Shown here: positions 36,254 to 44,120 of the stretch, piece by piece
How the letters are laid out: each line of letters starts with the position of its first letter
Numbering within the stretch: position 1 is the first letter of the stretch
Assembly (NCBI RefSeq): GCF_003121705.1
Contig: NZ_PYHR01000002.1
Location: forward strand, 1,178,001-1,242,000
DNA from: Serinibacter arcticus
Lineage (GTDB): Bacteria > Actinomycetota > Actinomycetes > Actinomycetales > Beutenbergiaceae
Length of the DNA: 64,000 nucleotides
Reading direction: 5' to 3'
Translations under genes and position numbers: made by a program
The notes under the pieces: generated by a model
What the model was told of the DNA's origin: nothing
Database searches by the model: none
Seen by the model: only the letters and a program-made list of their open reading frames with translations

Positions 36254-36290
36254 GCCGTCTTGTCTGGGCGGGTACAGCTCCCTCGTCCGC
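36254..36290 (-). ncRNA. Guanidine-III (ykkC-III) riboswitch
   Basis: On the minus strand the segment contains GCGGACGAGGGAGCTGTACC, then CGCCCAGACAAGACGGC. It matches the class III guanidine riboswitch: the conserved ACGAGG, GTACC and ACAAGACGGC, helix GCGG/CCGC, and a pseudoknot GCTGT with ACGGC. The SMR gene's ribosome binding site starts two bases after it, so guanidine binding would control translation. The pairing with a two-gene SMR operon in an actinobacterium is the known arrangement. Confidence 0.85.
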
Positions 36291-36399
36291 TCGCGCGTCC
36301 GTGCGCAGCTCGAGGTTCTCACGCCCGACGGCGGCGGGCCAGCCCCGGTGAGGCGTCTCACCACCCGGCGGGGCGCTGTCGCCCGGGAACCGGCCGTGG

Positions 36400-36405
36400 C
36401 AGGAT
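36400..36405 (+). promoter_or_regulatory. -10-like hexamer (CAGGAT) before DUF4287 gene
   Basis: CAGGAT seven bases before the ATG at 36413; the same spacing as the other leaderless genes but with C in place of the first T. Confidence 0.35.
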
Positions 36406-36412
36406 CCCGCCC

Positions 36413-36706
36413 ATGTCCTTCCAGGCGTACCTCGACGCGGTCGAGAAGAAGACCGGCCTCACCCCCCGCCAGCTCGTGGCGCTCGCGGCCGAGAAGGGCT
36501 TCGACGCCCCTGGCACCAAGGCCGGGCCGATCCTCGCCTGGCTCAAGGAGGACTACGACCTCGGCCGCGGGCACGGCATGGCGATGGTCCACGTGATCAC
36601 CAAGGGTCCGCAGATCGACAGCAGGCACGTCGGGACCACCGGCGTTCACCGTGACGCCTCGGACACGCTCTGGCTCGACGGCACCGCCACCAACCCCGAC
36701 GCGTGA
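36413..36706 (+). CDS. DUF4287 family protein
   Basis: 97 aa. Nearly the whole protein is the DUF4287 domain: SFQAYLDAVEKKTGLTPRQLVALAAEKGF and TKAGPILAWLKEDYDLGRGHGMAMVHVIT. A short tail (TLWLDGTATNPDA) ends it. Function unknown; the domain also occurs fused to DUF5655. The stop codon lies inside a 17-bp tandem duplication (36692-36725). Confidence 0.88.
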   Translation: MSFQAYLDAVEKKTGLTPRQLVALAAEKGFDAPGTKAGPILAWLKEDYDLGRGHGMAMVHVITKGPQIDSRHVGTTGVHRDASDTLWLDGTATNPDA

Positions 36707-36725
36707 CGAACCCCGACGCGTGACG
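36692..36725. repeat. 17-bp tandem duplication over the DUF4287 stop codon
   Basis: AACCCCGACGCGTGACG twice in direct succession; the first copy contains the DUF4287 stop codon. Likely slippage. Confidence 0.65.
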
Positions 36726-36727
36726 CG

Positions 36728-37501
36728 TCAGCGCGCGACGCTGTGCTCGTGCGCGAGGGACAGCCGGGACTTGATGCTCAGCAGCGTCTCGATGATGTAG
36801 TCCTCGCGACCGCCGTCCAGCCGGTTCATCGGCACGGCCACGCTCAGTCCGTCGACCGCCGGGCGGCCGAACGGCAGCGCGACCCCGAAGCAGCGCACCC
36901 CGATGCAGGACTCGTCGCTCTCGACGGAGTACCCCAGCCGGGCGCCCTCCTCGATGATCTCGAGCAGGCGTCCCCTGTCCGTGGTGGTGCGGGCGGTCAT
37001 GGCCGGGATGGCGTCGGGCACCCGGCCGGCCCGCTCGTCGACGGGGAGCTCCGCCAGGACCGCTCGACCCAGCGCCGTGGAGTACGCGGGCAGCCGCCGG
37101 CCCACCGCCGACATCATGCGCAGCGGCTGGGGTGACTCGCGCTTGGCCGTGTAGATGACGTCGACTCCCTCGAGTCGGCCGAGGTTGACCGTCTCGCGCG
37201 TCGCGGCGGCGATCTCGTCCATGAACGGCGCCATCCGCGCGAGGACCGGGTCCCCCGCGAGGTAGGCCGAGCTGACCACCAGGGAGTGGATCCCGAGCTG
37301 GTAGACGCTGCCGGTCGGATCGGTCTGCAGCCACCCGCGCTCGGTCATCGTGCGCAGGAGCGCGTGCAGGCTGCTCTTGGGGATGCCCAGCCGCGTGGAG
37401 AGCTGCAGCTGCGTGCCCGGACCGTGGGCGGCGATGTCGTCGAGGAGCTCGAGCGCTCGCGCCGCCGACTTCACGGCCCCGTTCGTGGTCACGTCCGGCA
37501 T
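36728..37501 (-). CDS. IclR family transcriptional regulator
   Basis: 257 aa. Helix-turn-helix at about residues 10-70 (SAARALELLDDIAAHGPGTQLQLSTRLGIPKSSLHALLRTM), then the IclR ligand domain (LGRLEGVDVIYTAKRESPQ, YSTALGRAVLAELP, GYSVESDESCIGVRCFGVALP). AGAGAGG before the ATG supports the start. It is divergent from kduI, with palindromes between, so it most likely controls the sugar-acid operon. Confidence 0.93.
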   Translation of the reverse strand: MPDVTTNGAVKSAARALELLDDIAAHGPGTQLQLSTRLGIPKSSLHALLRTMTERGWLQTDPTGSVYQLGIHSLVVSSAYLAGDPVLARMAPFMDEIAAATRETVNLGRLEGVDVIYTAKRESPQPLRMMSAVGRRLPAYSTALGRAVLAELPVDERAGRVPDAIPAMTARTTTDRGRLLEIIEEGARLGYSVESDESCIGVRCFGVALPFGRPAVDGLSVAVPMNRLDGGREDYIIETLLSIKSRLSLAHEHSVAR

Positions 37502-37574
37502 CGCCGCCGCCTCTCTGTGCGCCCCCTCGATCCCGCAGGACTGTCGAGCCCATCGTACCGCCGGCATCCACGTA

Positions 37575-37594
37575 TGTGAACCCGTGTGTTCACA
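37575..37594. promoter_or_regulatory. Palindrome TGTGAAC-n6-GTTCACA, probable IclR operator
   Basis: Perfect 7-bp arms with 6-bp spacer between the divergent iclR-type gene and kduI, about 73 bp before the regulator start. Confidence 0.7.
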
Positions 37595-37646
37595 TCCATG
37601 AACTGACTTCTCCTCCTTGACCGATCGTCCCGTCGCGCGTACGTTT

Positions 37647-37668
37647 CCGTTCACACACACGAACACGG
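37647..37668. promoter_or_regulatory. Second operator-like inverted repeat upstream of kduI
   Basis: CCGTTC near one end and GAACACGG at the other around an ACACACAC spacer, 19 bp before the kduI start. It repeats the GTTC/GAAC half-sites of the palindrome at 37575 and overlaps the region where RNA polymerase would bind. Confidence 0.5.
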
Positions 37669-37686
37669 TTCACGAAGGAGTGACGA

Positions 37687-38505
37687 GTGCTTCAGGTTCG
37701 CTATTCGACGTCCCCATCCACCGCCGAGACGGCCACGACCACGCAGCTGCGCGAGGCCTACCTCGTGGAGGACCTCTTCCGCGACGGCGAGGTCAACGGC
37801 GTCTACACGCACGACGACCGCCTCCTCGTCGCGGGCGCGGTGCCCGCCGCCGGCGAGCTCGCCCTCCCGTCCTGGCCGAAGGTTCTCGGTGTCGAGACCC
37901 ACCTCGCCCGCCGCGAGCTCGGTGTCGTCAACGTCGGCGGTCCCGGCGAGGTGGTGGTCGACGGCGAGCCGTACCGCCTCGAGCACCTGGACGGCCTGTT
38001 CGTGGGCCGCGGCAGCGACGTCACCTTCTCCGGCACCGGCGCCGCCTTCTACCTCGTCTCGGCGCCGGCCCACGCGACGTTCCCGACGACGCTGATCCCC
38101 CGCGCCTCGGTCACCCCGGTCGACCTCGGCTCGCCGGAGGCGGCCAACGAGCGCCGCCTCTACCGGTACGTCTGGGGCCAGGAGGTGCAGTCGGCCGCGC
38201 TCCAGATCGGCATGACGGTCATCGCCCCCGGCTCCGTCTGGAACACCTTCCCGCCGCACCTGCACGACCGGCGCACGGAGGTCTACCTCTACCTCGACCT
38301 GGCCGCGGACGACCGCGTGCTGCACGTGATGGGACGCCCGGGCGCCACGCGTCACCTCGTCGTGGCCGATCGCCAGGCCGTCATCTCCCCGCCGTGGTCG
38401 GTCCACAGCGGGGCGGGAACCGGGTCGTACGCGTTCGTGTGGGCGATGGCCGGCGAGAACACGACCTACACCGACCTCGCACCGGTCGCGGTGGAGGAGC
38501 TGTGA
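37687..38505 (+). CDS. kduI: 5-dehydro-4-deoxy-D-glucuronate isomerase
   Basis: 272 aa cupin isomerase that converts 5-keto-4-deoxyuronate (from pectin, alginate or glycosaminoglycan breakdown) to 3-deoxy-D-glycero-2,5-hexodiulosonate. The zinc site is visible: His191 and His193 in PPHLHDRRTEVYLY, Glu198, and His240 in WSVHSG. Also present are YFxG-like REAYLVEDLF and DGLFVGRG. AAGGAG eight bases before the GTG at 37687 defines the start. First gene of an operon with kduD; divergent from the IclR regulator. Confidence 0.95.
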   Translation: MLQVRYSTSPSTAETATTTQLREAYLVEDLFRDGEVNGVYTHDDRLLVAGAVPAAGELALPSWPKVLGVETHLARRELGVVNVGGPGEVVVDGEPYRLEHLDGLFVGRGSDVTFSGTGAAFYLVSAPAHATFPTTLIPRASVTPVDLGSPEAANERRLYRYVWGQEVQSAALQIGMTVIAPGSVWNTFPPHLHDRRTEVYLYLDLAADDRVLHVMGRPGATRHLVVADRQAVISPPWSVHSGAGTGSYAFVWAMAGENTTYTDLAPVAVEEL

Positions 38506-39308
38506 CGACGGGCGCGCCGACGGCGACCCTCGACTCCTCCCCCGACGCCGAGCCGCGCTCCCCGTTCGACCTGCACGGCCGCACCGCGCTGATCACCGGG
38601 TCGGGGCGGGGCCTCGGCCAGGGGGTGGCGCTCGGCCTCGCCCGGGCCGGCGCCGACCTCGTGCTCGTCGGCCGACCCGGCAGCCAGCACGAGACCCGCG
38701 CCCTGGTCGCCGACCTCGGTCGCGACGTCGAGGTGCTGGAGCTGGACGTGTCCGACCTCGACGCCGTCGAGCGGGTCAGCGCCCGCACCCTGGAGAACCA
38801 CCAGGTCGACATCCTCGTCAACAACGCGGGGATCATCGACCGCGCGGACTCGGCCGAGGTCGGCTCGGCCGACTGGCACCGCGTGCTCGACGTCAACCTC
38901 ACCGGCCTGTTCTTCCTGTGCCAGCAGCTCGGGCGCCCGATGGTCGAGCGCGGCCACGGCAAGATCGTCAGCATCGCGAGCCTGCTGTCCTTCCAGGGCG
39001 GCCTGCGCGTCGCCTCGTACACGGCCGCCAAGCACGGCGTCGCCGGGATCACCAAGGCGCTCGCCAACGAGTGGGGCCCCCACGGCGTCCAGGTCAACGC
39101 GATCGCCCCCGGCTACATGGCCACGGACAACACCGCCCCGCTGCGCGAGGACCCCGAGCGCTCGCGCTCGATCCTCGAGCGGATCCCCGCCGGCCGCTGG
39201 GGCACCCCGCAGGACGTCTCCGGCGCCGCCGTCTTCCTCAGCTCCTCCGCCGCCGACTACGTCAACGGGCACGTGCTCGTGGTCGACGGCGGCTGGCTGG
39301 CCCGCTGA
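38502..39308 (+). CDS. kduD: 2-deoxy-D-gluconate 3-dehydrogenase (KduD), SDR family
   Basis: 268 aa short-chain dehydrogenase that makes 2-keto-3-deoxygluconate from the KduI product. Seen: TGSGRGLGQGVALGLARAGAD (cofactor motif), NNAGIIDR (NNAG), SIASLLSFQGG (Ser) and YTAAKHG (Tyr-x3-Lys), then INAIAPGYMATDNT-like VNAIAPGYMATDNTAPLR, which is typical of KduD. GTG at 38502 overlaps the kduI stop (GTGA), with about 20 non-conserved N-terminal residues. Confidence 0.9.
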   Translation: MTTGAPTATLDSSPDAEPRSPFDLHGRTALITGSGRGLGQGVALGLARAGADLVLVGRPGSQHETRALVADLGRDVEVLELDVSDLDAVERVSARTLENHQVDILVNNAGIIDRADSAEVGSADWHRVLDVNLTGLFFLCQQLGRPMVERGHGKIVSIASLLSFQGGLRVASYTAAKHGVAGITKALANEWGPHGVQVNAIAPGYMATDNTAPLREDPERSRSILERIPAGRWGTPQDVSGAAVFLSSSAADYVNGHVLVVDGGWLAR

Positions 39309-39367
39309 CCCACCGACCCACCGACCTCTTCTCCCCCAGTCCGCAGCACCCGACAGAAGGATCAACG

Positions 39368-40501
39368 ATGATCACGTCCCGTCCCACGATCGCGCTGCTC
39401 AGCCTCTCGCTGGCAGCCCTCTCCCTCACGGCCTGCACCGAGGAACCCACCGGCGGCGGCGCCGAGACCTCGGCCTCCGAGACCGGCGGCGCCACCGGTG
39501 AGACCAGCGAGGCCGCGGCCGGCTCCGAGGCCTGCGACCCCGCCGACGTCCAGCTCGTCGGTCAGGTCCGCAACGAGTCCAACCCCTACGAGGCGTCGTG
39601 GCTCGACGGCGGCGACGCGTTCGCCGAGTCCGTCGGCCTGACCCAGCAGCGCCTGACCTACGACGGCGACTCGACCAAGCAGCAGGAGCAGATCCGTCAG
39701 CTCCTCGCGGGCGACACCACGTGCCTCGTGCTCAACGTCCTGCCCAACGGCGACTCCGACACCACGCCGATCGTCAAGGGCGCCGACGAGGCCGGTGCCT
39801 TCCTCGTCACCCAGTGGAACAAGCCGGCCGAGCTCAGCCCGCTGGACCACGAGCGCTGGATCAGCCACATCACCTACGACGGCGTGGAGTCCGGCAAGCA
39901 GATCGGCGACGCGCTCGCGGAGGCGATCGGCGACTCCGGCGGCATCATCGCGCTGCAGGGCGTGCTCGACACCGCGGCCGCCAAGGACCGCTACGCGGGC
40001 CTCGAGGCGTCCCTCGCCGAGCACCCCGACGTCGAGCTCCTCGACCAGCAGACGGCGAACTTCTCCCGCGCCGAGGCGCTGACCGTCACCAAGACGCTGC
40101 TCACCAAGCACGGCGACGCCGTGACCGGCATCTGGGCGGCGAACGACGACATGGCGCTCGGAGCGCTCGAGGCCGTGCAGCAGGCGGGCCTGGCGGGCAA
40201 GGTCGCCGTCGTCGGGATCGACGCCGTCCCCGACGCGCTCACCGCGATCGAGGACGGGTCGATGACCGCGACGGTCTCGAGCGACGGGCCGTGGCAGGGC
40301 GCCATCGGCCTGGCCATGGGCTACTGCGTCGCGACCGGCGAGCTGAGCATGGACGACGTCGAGGACGCCGACCGCGCCTTCTTCGCCGAGCAGTTCCTCA
40401 TCACGGCGGACAACGTCGCCGACTTCGTCGAGCCGGCCTCCGACCCGGCCGACTTCGAGTGCGACAACCTCTTCAACCGCGTGGCCGGCCCGCTGTCATG
40501 A
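39368..40501 (+). CDS. Sugar ABC transporter substrate-binding lipoprotein (ribose type)
   Basis: 377 aa periplasmic-binding-protein fold, anchored to the membrane by a lipidated Cys23 (lipobox LTAC). An acidic Gly/Thr/Glu linker follows. Family 1 features: QQEQIRQLLAGDTTCLVLNVL, GIIALQGVLDTAAAKDRYAGLE, GIWAANDDMALGALEAVQQAGL, VVGIDAVPDAL. AGAAGG upstream of the ATG at 39368. Its neighbours suggest a sugar-acid or unsaturated uronate as ligand, but the ligand is not shown by the sequence. Confidence 0.92.
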   Translation: MITSRPTIALLSLSLAALSLTACTEEPTGGGAETSASETGGATGETSEAAAGSEACDPADVQLVGQVRNESNPYEASWLDGGDAFAESVGLTQQRLTYDGDSTKQQEQIRQLLAGDTTCLVLNVLPNGDSDTTPIVKGADEAGAFLVTQWNKPAELSPLDHERWISHITYDGVESGKQIGDALAEAIGDSGGIIALQGVLDTAAAKDRYAGLEASLAEHPDVELLDQQTANFSRAEALTVTKTLLTKHGDAVTGIWAANDDMALGALEAVQQAGLAGKVAVVGIDAVPDALTAIEDGSMTATVSSDGPWQGAIGLAMGYCVATGELSMDDVEDADRAFFAEQFLITADNVADFVEPASDPADFECDNLFNRVAGPLS

Positions 40502-41505
40502 CTTCTGCACCCCCCGCCGTGGACGTCGTCGCGGCGCGCCCCCAGCCTCGGCGGGGGGTGTCGCTCCGGGACGCCGGGCCGCCGATAGCGCTGGTGGTCA
40601 TCGTCGTCGCGTTCTCGATCCTGAGCCCGCAGTTCCGGACCATCGGCAACCTTCAGAACATCCTCGACGCCTCGGCGGTGCTCGCCGTCGTCGCGTGCGG
40701 GATCACGTTCGTCCTGCTGACCGGATCGATCGACCTCTCCGTCCCGGGCGTGATGGCGACGTCGGCCCTGACGGTCTCGCTCCTGGTCGCCAACAACCGC
40801 AACGGTCTCGACCTCGGCCTGCTGGGCATCGTGATCGCGATCGCCGCGGGCGCGGCCCTCGGGTCGCTCAGCGGGGTGCTGCTGGTCTCGTTCAAGGTGC
40901 CGTCGTTCATGACGACGCTCGGTGTCTCGGCGATCGGGCTGGGTCTCGCGACCCTCCTGTTCGCCGGGGTGCAGCCCAACATCACCGACCCCCTCCTGAC
41001 GAGCTGGGCCCGCGAGCGGTTCCTCGGCTTCAGCTACCTCGTGTGGATCGCCGTGGCGTGCGTGCTGCTCGGCTGGGCCCTGCAGCGCCACACCCGGCTC
41101 GGCCGGTACGCGTACGCCATCGGTGGCGCCGAGGAGGTGCTCAGCCTCTCGGGCGTGCGGGTGGCACCGTACAAGGTGGCCGTCTTCGGTCTCGCCGGCG
41201 CCTTCTACGGGCTCGCCGGCGTCATGATCACGAGCCAGCTCGGGGCCGGGCTCGTCCAGGCCGGCGCCGGCCTCGACTTCTCGGCCATCACGGCGGCCGT
41301 CGTGGGAGGCACCCTGCTCACCGGGGGCCGGGGCGGGGTGCTGCACTCCGCCGTCGGCGTCCTCCTGACGATGGCCCTCACCAACGGCCTCGTCCAGATC
41401 GGCGTCAGCCCGTACTGGCAGGGCGGCGTCCAGGGACTCATCGTCGTCGTCGCGGTCGCCGCGGCCGTCCTCCCGCTCCGCAGAAGGAACCAGGTGGTGA
41501 AGTGA
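40498..41505 (+). CDS. Sugar ABC transporter permease (RbsC type)
   Basis: 335 aa, about ten membrane helices. Seen: LTGSIDLSVPGVMATSALTV (conserved GxIDLSVG region, with P in place of G), the cytoplasmic coupling loop TRLGRYAYAIGGAEEVLSLSGVRV, and AITAAVVGGTLLTGGRGGVLHSAVGVLL. The ATG overlaps the binding-protein stop (ATGA). One of two permeases in this operon. Confidence 0.93.
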   Translation: MTSAPPAVDVVAARPQPRRGVSLRDAGPPIALVVIVVAFSILSPQFRTIGNLQNILDASAVLAVVACGITFVLLTGSIDLSVPGVMATSALTVSLLVANNRNGLDLGLLGIVIAIAAGAALGSLSGVLLVSFKVPSFMTTLGVSAIGLGLATLLFAGVQPNITDPLLTSWARERFLGFSYLVWIAVACVLLGWALQRHTRLGRYAYAIGGAEEVLSLSGVRVAPYKVAVFGLAGAFYGLAGVMITSQLGAGLVQAGAGLDFSAITAAVVGGTLLTGGRGGVLHSAVGVLLTMALTNGLVQIGVSPYWQGGVQGLIVVVAVAAAVLPLRRRNQVVK

Positions 41506-43064
41506 GCATCGACACGGACAGCAGGTCCACCCCCTCCCCCGTCCCGAGCGAGGTCCCGGCGCTCGAGATCCGCGGGCTCGTCAAGCACTACCCCGGCGTC
41601 AGGGCGCTCGACGGCGTCGACCTCGTCGTGCACCAGCACGAGGTGCTCGGCCTCGCCGGCGAGAACGGCGCCGGCAAGTCGACGCTCCTCAAGGCGCTCG
41701 TCGGCCTCGTCCGCCCCGACTCCGGCGACATCTACGTCCGGGGCCAGAAGGTGAAGCTGCGCAGCGTCGTGGACGCCGCGAACCACGGGATCGGGATGGT
41801 GTTCCAGGAGCAGTCGCTCGTGCCCAACCTCACGGCCGCCGAGAACATCGTGCTCGGCAGCGAGGGCGCCGGCGTGCGCACCGGGCTGTACCGCTGGGGC
41901 ACGCTGCGCACGCTGGCGCAGGAGCAGCTGGACAAGATCGGCTCGACCATCGACCCGCTGGCACGGACCGACACGCTCAGCTTCGCCGACCGCCAGATGG
42001 TCGAGATCGCGAAGGTGCTGCGCATCGAGCAGCGCACGAACGTGGCCCCCGTGATCATCCTCGACGAACCCACCTCGGTGCTCGAGTCCGGGGAGGTCGA
42101 GACCCTCTTCACCCAGGTGCGCCGGCTGCGCGAGTTCGCGTCCGTCATCTTCGTCTCGCACCGGCTCGACGAGGTGCTCGAGGTGTGCGACCGCGTGGCC
42201 GTGCTCCGCGGCGGCCGGTCGGTCGGCGAGGTCGCCACCGCCGGCGCCGTGCCCGGTGACCTGCACCGCATGATGATCGGCTCGACCGGTTCGGACGACC
42301 ACTACCACTCGGCCACCGCCAGGCCCGTGGCGGAGCTCGAGCCGCGGCTCGTGGTCCGCGGCCTCACCGGGAAGACGTTCCGCGACGTCGACCTCGACAT
42401 CCGCGCGGGCGAGATCCTCTCGATCGTCGGCGTGCACGGCTCCGGCCGCGAGGACGTCTGCCGCTCGCTCTTCGGGGCCGAGGAGGTCTCGGCGGGCGAG
42501 GTGACGCTCGACGGCGAGCGCCTGGACCTGTCCGGCACCCGCGCCGCCTGCGCGGCCGGGGTCGGGTACGTGCCCGCCGAGCGCAAGATCGAGGGCATGG
42601 TCGGCCCGATGTCCGTGGCCGACAACATGACGCTCGCCAAGCAGGGGGTGCGCTGCAGCGGACCGCTCGTCGTGCCGCGGAAGCAGACGTCCGTCGTCGA
42701 CCGCTGGATCGAGCGCCTGTCCATCCGCACGCCGAACCGCGGCACCGCGATCCAGCGGCTCTCCGGCGGGAACCAGCAGAAGGTGGTGCTCGCGCGGTGG
42801 CTCGTCGCGGGCGACGTCCGCCTGCTGCTCCTGGACCACCCGACGCGCGGCCTGGACATCGGCGCGCGCTCGGAGGTCTACCGCCTGATGCGGGAGCTCG
42901 CCACCAGCGGCGTGGCCACGCTCCTCCTGGCCGACAGCCTCGAGGAGGCCATCGGCATGGCCGACCGGATCGTCGTCATGAGCGACGGTCGGATCGGCGC
43001 CGAGGTCGCCTGCCCGAACGGCGGCAAACCGACCCCGCTCGACCTCGTGAAGGAGATGGTGTGA
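41502..43064 (+). CDS. Sugar ABC transporter ATPase (RbsA type, two ABC domains)
   Basis: 520 aa with two fused ABC domains. Domain 1: GENGAGKST, TLSFADRQMVEIAKVL, VIILDEPTSVL, FVSHRL. Domain 2: the usual degenerate Walker A GVHGSGRED, LSGGNQQKVVLARWL, and DHPTRGLDIG, where the Glu of Walker B is replaced by His (LLLDHPTRG; normally DEPTRG). This replacement is a known kind of variation in one site of such transporters. GTG at 41502 overlaps the permease stop (GTGA). Confidence 0.93.
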   Translation: MSIDTDSRSTPSPVPSEVPALEIRGLVKHYPGVRALDGVDLVVHQHEVLGLAGENGAGKSTLLKALVGLVRPDSGDIYVRGQKVKLRSVVDAANHGIGMVFQEQSLVPNLTAAENIVLGSEGAGVRTGLYRWGTLRTLAQEQLDKIGSTIDPLARTDTLSFADRQMVEIAKVLRIEQRTNVAPVIILDEPTSVLESGEVETLFTQVRRLREFASVIFVSHRLDEVLEVCDRVAVLRGGRSVGEVATAGAVPGDLHRMMIGSTGSDDHYHSATARPVAELEPRLVVRGLTGKTFRDVDLDIRAGEILSIVGVHGSGREDVCRSLFGAEEVSAGEVTLDGERLDLSGTRAACAAGVGYVPAERKIEGMVGPMSVADNMTLAKQGVRCSGPLVVPRKQTSVVDRWIERLSIRTPNRGTAIQRLSGGNQQKVVLARWLVAGDVRLLLLDHPTRGLDIGARSEVYRLMRELATSGVATLLLADSLEEAIGMADRIVVMSDGRIGAEVACPNGGKPTPLDLVKEMV

Positions 43065-44053
43065 GCACCCCCGTCCTGACGAAGCCCGCCCCGGAGGCGG
43101 TGATCCGGCGCGGCCCGACGGCGGCGGCACGCCTCACCTCGCTGATGCCGGTGATCGCCCTGGTGACGCTCGTCGTCGCGCTCGCGATCGCCGACCCGGG
43201 ATTCCTGACCGAGCGCAGCCTGGTGGCGGCCGTCAACACGGCGGCGCCGCTGGCGGTCCTCGCCGCCGGCGCCACCCTCGTGGTGCTGTGCGGGGGCATC
43301 GACCTGTCGATCGCGGCCCTGGCCTCGTTCTCCTCCGTGCTGCTCGCGATGTGGCTGCCGATCCTCGGGGGCGCGAGCATCCTCGCCGTCGTGGCGGTCG
43401 CCGGCGCGATCGGTGCGCTGCAGGGCGTGCTGCACGTGACGCTGCGCATCCCCTCGTTCATCGTCACGCTCGGCGGGATGAGCATCCTCGCGGCCGTCGG
43501 ACTGGTCATCTCGAACGCGGGCCCGATCCCCGTCGTCGACGACCGGCCCCTGGCCTGGCTCAACCTCTACGTCGCGGGACGCGTCCCGATGGCGGTGCTG
43601 GTCGCCGTCGTCGTGATCGCGGCGATCGCCCTGGTGGTCCGCCTGACCCCGCTCGGCAGCTACGTCACGGCGACCGGGTACTCCGAGTCGGCCGCCCGGC
43701 TCGCCGGGGTCCCGGTCGACCGCGTCAAGATCGGCGCGTTCTGCGCCTCGGGCGCGTGCGCCGGCCTCGCGGCCGTCATGCTGGTCTCGCGCAACTACAG
43801 CGGCAGCCCGACGATGGCCGACAACCTGCTCCTGCCCGCCGTCGCGGCGATCGTCGTGGGCGGCACGGCGATCACCGGCGGCCACGGCAGCCTCTGGCGG
43901 ACGCTGGCCGGTGCGCTCGTCGTCACCCTGCTCCGCGTCGGCCTCCCCATCGTCGGGGTCCCGTCGGCGTACGAGCAGATCCTCTACGGCGCGATCATCG
44001 TGGTCGCCGTCGCCCTCACCCTCGACCGGTCCAAGATCCTCACCGTCAAGTAG
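43061..44053 (+). CDS. Sugar ABC transporter permease (RbsC type), second copy
   Basis: 330 aa. Seen: CGGIDLSIAALASFSSVLLAMW (GxIDLS), RIPSFIVTLGGMSILAAVGLV, the coupling loop TPLGSYVTATGYSESAARLAGVPV, and AAIVVGGTAITGGHGSLWRTLAGALV. It overlaps the ATPase stop (GTGA). Similar in plan to the first permease but clearly diverged; together they probably form a heterodimer channel. Confidence 0.93.
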   Translation: MSTPVLTKPAPEAVIRRGPTAAARLTSLMPVIALVTLVVALAIADPGFLTERSLVAAVNTAAPLAVLAAGATLVVLCGGIDLSIAALASFSSVLLAMWLPILGGASILAVVAVAGAIGALQGVLHVTLRIPSFIVTLGGMSILAAVGLVISNAGPIPVVDDRPLAWLNLYVAGRVPMAVLVAVVVIAAIALVVRLTPLGSYVTATGYSESAARLAGVPVDRVKIGAFCASGACAGLAAVMLVSRNYSGSPTMADNLLLPAVAAIVVGGTAITGGHGSLWRTLAGALVVTLLRVGLPIVGVPSAYEQILYGAIIVVAVALTLDRSKILTVK

Positions 44054-44120
44054 CCTGCTCCGCCTCGCGGCGTCGGCTCCCCGTCTCCACGCACCCCGCA
44101 CTCCTCCGAGAAAGGCCACC

